Part shown: piece by piece, positions 7,607-15,286 of the stretch
Numbering within the stretch: the first letter of the stretch is position 1
Layout of the letters: every line of letters begins with the position of its first letter
DNA from: Bacteroidota bacterium
GTDB lineage: Bacteria; Bacteroidota; Bacteroidia; Chitinophagales; Chitinophagaceae
DNA: 18,877 nucleotides
Reading direction: 5' to 3'
NCBI GenBank assembly: GCA_947441205.1
Contig: CANETM010000009.1
Location: 1-18,877, forward strand
The notes under the pieces: model-generated
Database searches by the model: none
Seen by the model: only the letters and a program-made list of their open reading frames with translations
Told to the model about the DNA's origin: nothing
Made by a program: the position numbers and the translations under genes

Positions 7607-8974
7607 CTAACCAATTAATCTTTTAAGTAACCATCCTTTTCCTTTATAAGGTGGATATTTAAAACTAGGGTCTATCCAAGTTGGTGTTTTCAAGACAGAT
7701 TTTTTATGCGTAAACGTATCAAAACTTGACTTACCATGATATGATCCTGTTCCGCTAAAGCCCCTACCACCAAAGGGTAATTCGTGATTAGTAATATGCA
7801 TAGTAGCATTATTTACACAAGCACCACCCGATGGCACATTGGTTAACCAATACTGTTCATCGGATTTATTTTCAGTGAAAACATAAAATGCTAATGGATT
7901 AGGATTTTGTTGAATCACTGCTAAAGCCTCCTCATTAGATTGATATGTAATGATTGGAAGTATGGGACCAAAAATTTCATCTTGCATGATTTTAGCATCT
8001 GCTTTTATGCCTGTCATAATGGTTGGCTGAATAAATAATTTTTCTCTATCTGATTTACCTCCATATACAATTTCACCATCCGATAAATAGGAAGTTAAAC
8101 GCAACCATTGTTTATCATTAATTATTTTACCATAATTTTCCGATGAAGCAGCGTCTTCGCCATAAAAGGATTCTATAGCTTTTATCAATTCATTGATTAA
8201 TTCCTCTTTTAATTCAGATGGAACCAAAATATAATCAGGCGCAATACACATTTGACCCGCATTGGAAAATTTTGGATTTGCTAATCGTCGTGCAGCAACC
8301 CTAATATTTGCACTTGATGTAATAACAGCAGGGCTTTTACCGCCCAACTCAAGTGTTACAGGGACCAATTGCTCGGCCGCATATTTATAAATAATTTTTC
8401 CTACAACCGTACTTCCTGTATAAAAAATATGATCAAATCGGTTTTCAGATAATAATGGAGGCAATACGGTTGCACCCTCTCCTTCTAAATATAAAATGTA
8501 ATTTTTAGGGAAAAGGGACTCAATAATTTTAGCCATCACTTTTGCAGTAGCAGGGGCAAATTCACTTGGTTTTAATACGGCACAATTTCCTCCGGCAATC
8601 ACACCAATTAATGGTGTGAATAATAATTGAAAAGGATAATTCCAAGGTGCAATAATACATACCACACCCAAGGGCTCCGATATAATATAACTACTAGAGG
8701 GTTGATTTACCAAATTGGTAGATACCGTTGCGGGTTGCATCCACGCTTTTAAATGGGCAATGGTATCATTTAATTCACTTAAAAAAAATCCAATTTCTGT
8801 GGCCCATGCGTCCTCGTCAGTTTTTTTCAAATCAGCATAAAGGGCTTCATAAATTTCCTTTTCAGACTCAAGAACTACTTTCTTCAATCTATTAAGTTGG
8901 CTGATTCTAAAATCATAGGATTGGGTGGCCCCTGATAAAAAATAATTACGACAGGATTGAACTGCTTCTTTCAT
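7607..8974 (-). CDS. Aldehyde dehydrogenase family protein (class 3-like)
   Basis: A 455-residue NAD(P)-dependent aldehyde dehydrogenase, oxidising aldehydes to acids. Visible landmarks in order: PWNYPF with the oxyanion-hole asparagine N112, the general base E209 in LELGGK, the nucleophile C243 in SNAGQMCIAPDY, and near the C-terminus EIFGPILP and LPFGGRGFSGTG. The short N-terminus, the total length near 455 and the C-terminal GxxSFDTFTHKKSVL pattern fit the class 3 (ALDH3) group, which acts on medium- and long-chain or aromatic aldehydes; the true substrate is not visible. The last part is hydrophobic/basic but lacks a clear membrane tail. The downstream glutathione peroxidase gene suggests a shared role in handling lipid peroxidation products, an inference from context. 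Start ATG at 8972-8974. Confidence 0.9.
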   Translation of the reverse strand: MKEAVQSCRNYFLSGATQSYDFRISQLNRLKKVVLESEKEIYEALYADLKKTDEDAWATEIGFFLSELNDTIAHLKAWMQPATVSTNLVNQPSSSYIISEPLGVVCIIAPWNYPFQLLFTPLIGVIAGGNCAVLKPSEFAPATAKVMAKIIESLFPKNYILYLEGEGATVLPPLLSENRFDHIFYTGSTVVGKIIYKYAAEQLVPVTLELGGKSPAVITSSANIRVAARRLANPKFSNAGQMCIAPDYILVPSELKEELINELIKAIESFYGEDAASSENYGKIINDKQWLRLTSYLSDGEIVYGGKSDREKLFIQPTIMTGIKADAKIMQDEIFGPILPIITYQSNEEALAVIQQNPNPLAFYVFTENKSDEQYWLTNVPSGGACVNNATMHITNHELPFGGRGFSGTGSYHGKSSFDTFTHKKSVLKTPTWIDPSFKYPPYKGKGWLLKRLIG

Positions 8975-9030
8975 AGGATACTACTTTATAGATAAGCAAT
9001 TTAAGCTTAAATTATGAATGCAGAAATTGT

Positions 9031-9060
9031 ATTGTGTTTTCATCAAAATAATTGTGTTTT
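9031..9060. repeat. Direct repeat ATTGTGTTTT, 20-base period
   Basis: The same 10 bases occur at 9031-9040 and 9051-9060, exactly 20 bases apart, about two helical turns, in the divergent region between aldehyde dehydrogenase and the Tat-exported Gfo/Idh gene. This could be a pair of regulator half-sites. In AT-rich DNA chance is possible. Confidence 0.4.
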
Positions 9061-9095
9061 TTCCATTTTTTTCAATAATTTAACGGAACGATTTC

Positions 9096-9117
9096 AAAAC
9101 GATTTGTAAACCAAATA
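9096..9117 (+). promoter_or_regulatory. Candidate operator: AAAACGATT plus ATTTG-N5-CAAAT dyad
   Basis: AAAACGATT starts exactly 35 bases before the ATG at 9131 and overlaps a 15-base dyad, ATTTG (9102-9106) and CAAAT (9112-9116). The same word and a dyad of the same geometry lie 35 bases before the second Gfo/Idh gene at 16367. A second copy of AACGATTT lies 11 bases upstream at 9087-9094. Candidate regulator site, inferred from the shared layout only. Confidence 0.35.
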
Positions 9118-9130
9118 ATTAAAGATTGCT

Positions 9131-10585
9131 ATGTCCAAGAAAAAATCAGATAACACAAGAAGGGATTTTATCCGAAATTCCGCATTGGCGCTGGGCGGAT
9201 TTTATATCATGCCTAGACACGTATTAGGGGGTAAAGGATTTACTGCACCAAGTGATAAATTACAAGTTGCCGGTATTGGTGCTGGAGGAAAAGGAGAAGG
9301 TGATTTATGGTCATTTTTCCAAAGTGGAAAAGCAGACGTCGCTTTTTTATGTGATGTAGATGAACGCCAAACAGCATTAAGCCGTAAGCGTTATCCAAAA
9401 GCTAAAGTATATAAGGACTATAGAGAAATGTTAGAAAAAGAACATAAGTTTATTGATGCATGTTCGGTTTCTACACCTGACCATATGCACGGTGTTCAAG
9501 CAATGGCTGCAATGCAATTAAAAAAACACGTTTACGTTCAAAAGCCAATGGCGCACGATATATATGAAGCGCGTGTTATGACTAAAGCAGCTCATGATTA
9601 TAGTGTGGTAACACAAATGGGAAACCAAGGATCTTCAGGTGATGGCGTACGTATGTTACAAGACTGGTACAACGCAGGATTAATTGGCGATGTACATACT
9701 ATATATTGTTACACCGATCGTCCAGTTTGGCCTCAGGGCGTAATTCGTCCAGTTACTGCTAACGCTATTCCAAAAGAATTAGATTTTAATTTGTGGTTAG
9801 GTACTGCTCCTCAAAAAAGTTATTTCACTGACTTATTACCATTTAACTGGAGAGGATGGTGGGATTACGGAACCGGTGCATTAGGTGATATGGCTTGTCA
9901 TATTATGGCACCAGCATTTGCTGTTTTAGGTTTAGGTTATCCAGTATCCGCTGAGTGTAGTGTTGCAACTCGTTATACTGCACCTTGGCAAAGAGTTTAT
10001 TCACCAGACAGTCCGCCTGCAGCTTCTCATATAATTTTAACTTTCAAAGGACAAAACGGAAAACCTGATGTTAAATTACATTGGATGGATGGCGGTATTC
10101 AACCGGAACGTCCAGCTGAATTAGGACCTAATGAAGTAATGGGTGACGGTGGTAATGGTGTAATTTTTGAAGGTACAAAAGGTAAAATGATGGCAGGTAC
10201 TTATGGTGTTAATCCACAATTATTACCAACCAATTTAACAGCTACTACTAAAGTTCCTCAAACCATTGAACGCGTAAAAGGTGGTGATAATGGTCACTAT
10301 GCTGCATGGGTTGAAGCTTGTATCGCAGGTCATGGAAGTAAAGAGCATAAAAACTTAAGTTCTCATTTTGATATTGCTGGTCCATTAACGGAGTCGGTAT
10401 TAATGGGTAATTTGGCTATTAGAAGTTACGACCATAAAGAAAATGATAAAAAAGGTTTTACTACCTATCCAGGACGCAACATTCAATTAACATGGGATGG
10501 TCCAAATATGAGAATCACTAATTTTGAACCAGCGAATCAGTTTGTAAAAAGAACTTATCGTGATGGTTGGACATTGGGTTTATAA
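9131..10585 (+). CDS. Gfo/Idh/MocA family oxidoreductase with Tat signal
   Basis: A 484-residue member of the Gfo/Idh/MocA family, NAD(P)-dependent oxidoreductases acting mainly on sugars. The N-terminus has a twin-arginine signal, TRRDFIR at residues 9-15, followed by a hydrophobic stretch ending near residue 30, so the folded protein with bound cofactor should be exported to the periplasm. The Rossmann fold begins at KLQVAGIGAGGKGEG (residues 43-57). The family EKP motif is QKP here (137-139), keeping the functional lysine K138. The catalytic region has GDMACH at 252-257, with D253 and H257 in the DxxxH arrangement. The WWDYGTGALGD context is typical of the large exported Bacteroidota/Planctomycetota subgroup. 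It appears monocistronic: a terminator follows at 10604-10637. The substrate is not determinable; a glycoside or keto-sugar is likely. Confidence 0.9.
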   Translation: MSKKKSDNTRRDFIRNSALALGGFYIMPRHVLGGKGFTAPSDKLQVAGIGAGGKGEGDLWSFFQSGKADVAFLCDVDERQTALSRKRYPKAKVYKDYREMLEKEHKFIDACSVSTPDHMHGVQAMAAMQLKKHVYVQKPMAHDIYEARVMTKAAHDYSVVTQMGNQGSSGDGVRMLQDWYNAGLIGDVHTIYCYTDRPVWPQGVIRPVTANAIPKELDFNLWLGTAPQKSYFTDLLPFNWRGWWDYGTGALGDMACHIMAPAFAVLGLGYPVSAECSVATRYTAPWQRVYSPDSPPAASHIILTFKGQNGKPDVKLHWMDGGIQPERPAELGPNEVMGDGGNGVIFEGTKGKMMAGTYGVNPQLLPTNLTATTKVPQTIERVKGGDNGHYAAWVEACIAGHGSKEHKNLSSHFDIAGPLTESVLMGNLAIRSYDHKENDKKGFTTYPGRNIQLTWDGPNMRITNFEPANQFVKRTYRDGWTLGL

Positions 10586-10603
10586 TCATTTCAATATAAA
10601 TTC

Positions 10604-10637
10604 AAAATCCCTTCGATATCTCGAGGGGATTTTTTTT
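10604..10637 (+). terminator. Intrinsic terminator after the Tat-exported Gfo/Idh gene
   Basis: A 13-bp stem (10604-10616 with 10621-10633, one G-T wobble) around a TATC loop is followed by T's up to 10637; the run of eight T's begins at 10630 inside the stem. It lies 18 bases after the stop codon at 10585. Confidence 0.88.
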
Positions 10638-10746
10638 ACTTAACTTCGAAAAGTAATAGAAATAAAATGTGTTTTTCAAATTAAATGATAGAACACCTTT
10701 TAAAAGAATTAAACACTTGATTGATGTAATTTAAAATGATAGAAAA

Positions 10747-11925
10747 ATGAATGATAATTTAAAGGAACTATTTTTATTAAGAAAGGATATTCACTTTTTA
10801 AACTTTGGATCATTTGGTGCGACACCAAAACCTATATTTGAAAATTACCAGCACTGGCAAAGGGTTTTAGAAGCAGAGCCAGTTCAATTTATTGCATTTG
10901 ACGGTATTGAATATTTGTCTACCTCAAGAGCGGCATTGGCAAAATTCCTTTATGTAAATGATAAAGATGATTTAGTGTATGTAACCAATCCAAGTTTTGC
11001 AGTAAACATTATTGCAAAGGCATTTCCATTAGAAGAAGGAGATGAAATTTTAGCGACCGATATTGAATATGGTGCCTGTGATAGAACTTGGGATTTTTAT
11101 TGTGCTCAAAAGAAAGCCATTTACAAAAGACAAGCAATTAGTTTACCCATCACTACAAAGGAGCAATTTATTGAAGACTTTTTTAAAGGACTGACACCCA
11201 AAACAAAAGCCATTTTTATTAGTCATATTACAAGTGCCACTGGATTAATTTTTCCAGTAAAAGAAATTTGTGCCATCGCAAAATCAAAGGGATTAATCAC
11301 TATTGTTGATGGTGCACATGCACCTGCTCATGTGGATTTAAAAATAAATGAGTTAGCCGTTGATTTTTATGTTGGCGCTTGTCATAAATGGATGATGGCT
11401 CCTAAAGGTGCTAGTTTTTTATACGCACATAAAAGTGTGCAACATTTATGTGAGCCCTTAGTGGTGAGTTGGGGATATAAAGCAGCCAAACCTTCAGATT
11501 CAGCATTTTTAGATTACCATCAAATGATTGGTACCAGGGACTTTTCAGCATTTCTAACCATACCAACTTGTATACAATTCATGAGCGATTATCATTGGGC
11601 TGAAGTATCCAAAAAATGTCATGAAACAGTACTTGCCAATGCTAAAACATTTTATGAATTACTAGGAACGCATCCTATTAGTCCTTTAACCAGTGAATGG
11701 ATAGGTCAAATGATTAGCATTCCAATTCGTACAAAAGAACCTGAAGCTTTACAAAGAAAATTATTTACAGCATTTAATATCGAAATCCCAATTATGCGTC
11801 AAGGAGATGATATTTATATGCGATATTCAATTAATGCATTTAATACATTGCAAGATTTAGAAGCCCTGCGTGATGCATTAAATACAATTATTAAAACCAC
11901 AGACTTAATTACTGTTTTAAAATAA
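10747..11925 (+). CDS. Class V aminotransferase-fold PLP enzyme (isopenicillin-N-epimerase-like)
   Basis: A 392-residue PLP-dependent enzyme of the aminotransferase class V fold. The opening FLNFGSFGATPKPIFENYQHWQ is the pattern seen in the isopenicillin N epimerase-like (CefD-like) group. The cofactor residues are present: D188 and H191 in IVDGAHAP, and the Schiff-base lysine K214 in GACHKWMMAPKG. The group includes epimerases, cysteine desulfurases and kynureninase-like enzymes, and this subgroup lacks a firmly known reaction in Bacteroidota; the name does not imply antibiotic synthesis. No signal peptide, so it is cytosolic. It has its own 109-base upstream region after the previous terminator and a terminator behind it, suggesting a single-gene transcript within the sugar-oxidation region. 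Confidence 0.85.
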   Translation: MNDNLKELFLLRKDIHFLNFGSFGATPKPIFENYQHWQRVLEAEPVQFIAFDGIEYLSTSRAALAKFLYVNDKDDLVYVTNPSFAVNIIAKAFPLEEGDEILATDIEYGACDRTWDFYCAQKKAIYKRQAISLPITTKEQFIEDFFKGLTPKTKAIFISHITSATGLIFPVKEICAIAKSKGLITIVDGAHAPAHVDLKINELAVDFYVGACHKWMMAPKGASFLYAHKSVQHLCEPLVVSWGYKAAKPSDSAFLDYHQMIGTRDFSAFLTIPTCIQFMSDYHWAEVSKKCHETVLANAKTFYELLGTHPISPLTSEWIGQMISIPIRTKEPEALQRKLFTAFNIEIPIMRQGDDIYMRYSINAFNTLQDLEALRDALNTIIKTTDLITVLK

Positions 11926-11944
11926 TCATTGAACTTTTGAAAAT

Positions 11945-11979
11945 AAAAAGTCCCGAAACTTTCGCTCCGGGACTTTTTT
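11945..11979. terminator. Bidirectional intrinsic terminator
   Basis: AAAAAGTCCCG (11945-11955) pairs with CGGGACTTTTT (11968-11978) around a 12-base loop, with T-tracts on both strands. It separates the convergent aminotransferase gene and the leftward sugar-oxidation operon that ends at 11997. Confidence 0.9.
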
Positions 11980-11996
11980 GCAATCACAAAAACCAA

Positions 11997-12857
11997 TTAC
12001 CAAATCAAGGTTTTTAAATAAGCTGCATCATCCTTAGCAGCGTCAACCTCATTGGTTCCTGTATATGCTTCTTGCTCAACAATCATATGTTGTACACCAC
12101 GTTTTGCAACCTGTGGTAATAAAGTTTTGTAATCAATAGTGCCTTTACCAATAACACATGACTCATGTCCTTCGGGTGTATTTATTTTAACCAAATCCTT
12201 GACATGCACTAATTTAAAGCGATTTGGAAATTTGTCCATATAGGCAACAGGATCAATACCTGCCACTCTTGTCCAATATAAATCCATTTCAAAATCCACT
12301 ATTTTAGGATCGGTATTTTTCATCATTACATCCTGAGGAACAACTCCATTCATGGGAACAAATGAATAATCATGATTATGATATGCAAAACGAATACCAT
12401 GCTTTTTTGCAATTTCACCACACTTATTAAATTCGTCTGCAAATTTCTTGTAGTTATCGATACTTGGCTGTGCTCCTTTATGTGGACATATCAAATACTT
12501 CATCCCAATCTCACCCGCCTGAGCAGCTTTGCGTTCAAAATTTTCAGAGATTTCACAATGTGATGAAACTAAATTCATTCCTAAATCGTCCATCACTTTT
12601 TTAAGCTCGGTATGCTTCATTCCCCAAAACAAACCCTTGTCTCCTTCAAAACCTTCAATTTTTTTATACCCAGCTGCAGCTACTTGCTTTAAAACACCCA
12701 TGGTATCCTTATATAATGCCTGTTTAACAGTCCATAATTGTAGTCCAAATGGTTTTGAATTAGCGGCCATCGCCATTAATTCATTTTTAAATGGCATTGA
12801 TATAGCTAAACCAGCTAAAGCTGAATTGCGTAAAAAGTCTCTTCTTGAATTATTCAT
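11997..12857 (-). CDS. Sugar phosphate isomerase/epimerase-type TIM barrel with Tat signal
   Basis: A 286-residue xylose-isomerase-like TIM-barrel protein. The N-terminus carries a near-ideal twin-arginine signal, SRRDFLR at residues 4-10, a hydrophobic stretch, and a possible cleavage after AMA (29-31), so it should act in the periplasm; its signal closely resembles that of the Gfo/Idh protein at 9131 (RRDFIRNSALA versus RRDFLRNSALA). Likely metal and catalytic residues: H160 and H162 in YHNHDYSF, D192 in FEMDLYW, H218 in LVHVKDL and E261 in IVEQE. Despite the family name, a phosphorylated substrate is unlikely outside the cytoplasm; isomerase, epimerase, or hydratase/lyase chemistry on a keto-sugar fits better. 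Last gene of the leftward arm, 35 bases after the dehydrogenase small subunit. Confidence 0.87.
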   Translation of the reverse strand: MNNSRRDFLRNSALAGLAISMPFKNELMAMAANSKPFGLQLWTVKQALYKDTMGVLKQVAAAGYKKIEGFEGDKGLFWGMKHTELKKVMDDLGMNLVSSHCEISENFERKAAQAGEIGMKYLICPHKGAQPSIDNYKKFADEFNKCGEIAKKHGIRFAYHNHDYSFVPMNGVVPQDVMMKNTDPKIVDFEMDLYWTRVAGIDPVAYMDKFPNRFKLVHVKDLVKINTPEGHESCVIGKGTIDYKTLLPQVAKRGVQHMIVEQEAYTGTNEVDAAKDDAAYLKTLIW

Positions 12858-12892
12858 AATCTTTGTATAAACTTTAGTTTAAATTAATTTAA

Positions 12893-13483
12893 TTAGCTAG
12901 TAGCCCAAGCCTTATCCCCTTTTTTATAAGGATAAGAGCCTACAAATTTACCTGGTACTGCCACATAACGTAATGCTTTAGTAGCACCTACTTCAGAAGT
13001 GAAATATCCCGATAAAGTTAATTGCTTCATCATGGTAAAGTAATGTTTAGGAAATTCTTTAGTTGGGTTTGTCTTCTTTTCATCAGCTGCCTTCGCAGCT
13101 TCTTCCTTAGCTTCTTTGTCTAAAGCAACTAATAAAGCATTGCGTTGCTCTGGAGATGATTCCATGAATGATTTGCTATTTAATTTCTTAGACGCATCGT
13201 CTAATTTTTTGATGCCTTCCATAAAAATAGCTTGGTCTTTTTCTTCATAACAATCACTTACCATGATTTGCATGAACTCACCCACTTTAGCTTCCTTAGC
13301 TCCAGGTGAAGTTGTTGTTGGAATAATGGTTTCAGCTACTTCATTTAAAAACGCAATATCGTCTTTTGTAAAGCTTACTCCTTTAGTGTCGGTTTTGCAA
13401 CCTGATAAAAAAGCTTCTGCGCCTAAAACAGTACCACCCATAATAAGGGCAACTCTTGATAAGGCTTCTCTTCTATTAATCAT
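12893..13483 (-). CDS. Gluconate 2-dehydrogenase subunit 3 family protein (Tat/lipoprotein partner of GMC flavoprotein)
   Basis: A 196-residue protein of the gluconate 2-dehydrogenase subunit 3 family, the small non-catalytic subunit of membrane-associated FAD sugar dehydrogenases. The N-terminus reads NRREALSR (twin arginine at R4-R5), then a hydrophobic stretch, then LSGC with C29 as a lipobox cysteine, so it combines Tat export with lipid anchoring. The domain begins near residue 38 with FTKDDIAFLNEVAETIIPTT, the usual opening of this family. A Lys/Glu/Ala-rich helical insertion sits around residues 116-142. It lies 33 bases downstream of the GMC gene; the catalytic subunit has no signal of its own, so this partner probably carries it through the Tat pore and holds it at the membrane. 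No cofactor motif is visible. Confidence 0.9.
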   Translation of the reverse strand: MINRREALSRVALIMGGTVLGAEAFLSGCKTDTKGVSFTKDDIAFLNEVAETIIPTTTSPGAKEAKVGEFMQIMVSDCYEEKDQAIFMEGIKKLDDASKKLNSKSFMESSPEQRNALLVALDKEAKEEAAKAADEKKTNPTKEFPKHYFTMMKQLTLSGYFTSEVGATKALRYVAVPGKFVGSYPYKKGDKAWATS

Positions 13484-13516
13484 AAAATTATTTTTTAAAA
13501 TTTGACATTAAATAAA

Positions 13517-15196
13517 TTATAAGTTTCCTTTTTTCAATTCACTTACAGCGAAATCAACAGCACGTGCTGTAAATGCCATATAAGTTAATGAAGGGTTAAC
13601 GCATGATGCACTTGTCATGAAAGCACCGTCAGTAACAAATACATTTGGCGCATCCCAAACTTGGTTATTACCATTTAAAACCGATGTTTTTGGATCTCTT
13701 CCCATACGCGCTGTACCCATTTCATGAATACCGCGTCCTGGTGTACCATCACCTTCATGAGCTTGTACATTTTTAACACCTGCTTTTTCTAACATTTCTT
13801 GTGCATCTGCTAAAATGTCTTTACGCATTTTAATTTCATTTTCTTTTAACTCACAATCAATGTTCAATACATTTAAACCCCACTTGTCTTTCACAGTTTT
13901 ATCAAGTGTTACTTTATTGGTTGGATCTGGTAACATTTCACCAAAGCCTCCCATACCAATTGTCCAAACACCTGGCTCCGTTAAAGCTTCCTTGAAACCA
14001 GCACCAATATTAAATTCAGCAACATCTCTTTGCCATCCTTCTCTTGTACCACCACCTTGATATCCAAATCCACGCAAGTAATCACGTTTATCTTTTCCTA
14101 CATTACGGAATCTTGGAATATAAAAACCATTCGCACGACGACCAAATGTATATTGATCTTCAAATCCTTCTACAACACCACCTGCACCAATGCCTAAATG
14201 GTGATCCATTAAGTTTTTACCTAAAGCATCGGAACTACTTCCTAAACCACCTTCCCAAACATCAGTAGCTGAATTCATTAAAATCCAAGTACTATTTAAA
14301 GTAGACGCATTTACAAAAATAATTTTAGCGCTATACTCAATTGTTTTATTAGTTTCAGCATCCAAAACAGTTACACCCGTTGCACGTTTTTTATCCTTAT
14401 CGTATTTGATTTCAGTTACAATACTCCAAGGTCTTAACGTTAAATTACCTGTTGCCATAGCAGCTGGTAATGTTGAAGACTGCGTACTAAAGTATCCACC
14501 GAATGGACAACCCAACCAACATTTATTTCTAAATTGACAACCAGGTCGACCACCATGAGGAACGGTAATATTAGCAGTACGTCCAATAATTAAATGACGC
14601 TCACCTTTAAATTCTTTTTTGATTCTTTCTGCAACATCTTTCTCAACACATGTTAAATCCATTGGAGGTAAAAATTGACCATCAGGTAAAACATCTAATC
14701 CATCACGGTTACCAGAAATTCCTGCAAATTTTTCTACATAATCATACCATGGTGCTATTTCCTTATAACGAACAGGCCAATCCACACCAACACCTTCTTT
14801 ACCATTGGCTTCAAAATCCAAATCAGACCAACGATAACTTTGACGACCCCACATTAAGGAACGACCACCCACATGATATCCTCTAAACCAATCGAAACGC
14901 TTGGTTTCAACATATGGACTATCCTTATCCACTGCCCAATAATCTAAATTAGTTTCGTTTAACGGATAGTCTCTTTTTAAAACTGGATAGTCTTTTATCA
15001 TTTGTTGTGTTCTTCCACCACGATGTGGATGTTCCCAAGCTTCCTTGTTTGCATTTACATAATCTTTGATGTGCTCAATATTTCGACCACGTTCAAGCAT
15101 TAAAACTTTTAGTCCTTTTTCGGTAAGTTCTTTTGCAGCCCAGCCACCGCTGATACCAGATCCTACTACAATTGCGTCATACTGTTGTCCCGCCAT
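13517..15196 (-). CDS. GMC family FAD sugar dehydrogenase, catalytic subunit
   Basis: A 559-residue glucose-methanol-choline oxidoreductase, of the gluconate 2-dehydrogenase alpha / glucoside 3-dehydrogenase type. The protein starts directly on the FAD-binding Rossmann motif VVGSGISGG (residues 10-18) with E35 for the ribose, so there is no signal peptide. YHVGGRSLMWGRQ at 107-119 is the second flavin-binding block. The catalytic pair is H491 in IHEMGTARMG and N534 in SCVNPSLT, the His/Asn version seen in pyranose-oxidising relatives. A cysteine cluster C220-x5-C226-x3-C230 resembles the Fe-S-binding region of bacterial FAD glucose dehydrogenases. Electrons probably pass to a cytochrome, such as the one at 18633. 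It follows the hydroxypyruvate-isomerase-like gene after 90 bases and precedes its small partner by 33. Specificity for position C3 is inferred from context. Confidence 0.9.
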   Translation of the reverse strand: MAGQQYDAIVVGSGISGGWAAKELTEKGLKVLMLERGRNIEHIKDYVNANKEAWEHPHRGGRTQQMIKDYPVLKRDYPLNETNLDYWAVDKDSPYVETKRFDWFRGYHVGGRSLMWGRQSYRWSDLDFEANGKEGVGVDWPVRYKEIAPWYDYVEKFAGISGNRDGLDVLPDGQFLPPMDLTCVEKDVAERIKKEFKGERHLIIGRTANITVPHGGRPGCQFRNKCWLGCPFGGYFSTQSSTLPAAMATGNLTLRPWSIVTEIKYDKDKKRATGVTVLDAETNKTIEYSAKIIFVNASTLNSTWILMNSATDVWEGGLGSSSDALGKNLMDHHLGIGAGGVVEGFEDQYTFGRRANGFYIPRFRNVGKDKRDYLRGFGYQGGGTREGWQRDVAEFNIGAGFKEALTEPGVWTIGMGGFGEMLPDPTNKVTLDKTVKDKWGLNVLNIDCELKENEIKMRKDILADAQEMLEKAGVKNVQAHEGDGTPGRGIHEMGTARMGRDPKTSVLNGNNQVWDAPNVFVTDGAFMTSASCVNPSLTYMAFTARAVDFAVSELKKGNL

Positions 15197-15286
15197 TTTG
15201 GTAAATTTTATTTGTGAATTGGAATTTTATTAAAAAAAGTTGGTTGATTATTTATGATTCGTTATTTCAAATTATTGATACATTTT

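Noticed and set aside
12529..12870. Plus-strand open frame of 113 codons opposite the Tat-exported TIM barrel
   Set aside because: It is an antisense shadow of a gene with clear motifs, and shows no family resemblance of its own.
13263..14886. Several plus-strand open frames of 74-81 codons opposite the subunit-3 and GMC genes
   Set aside because: All are antisense to well-supported genes; their His/Asn/Leu-rich composition reflects the complement of the true codons.
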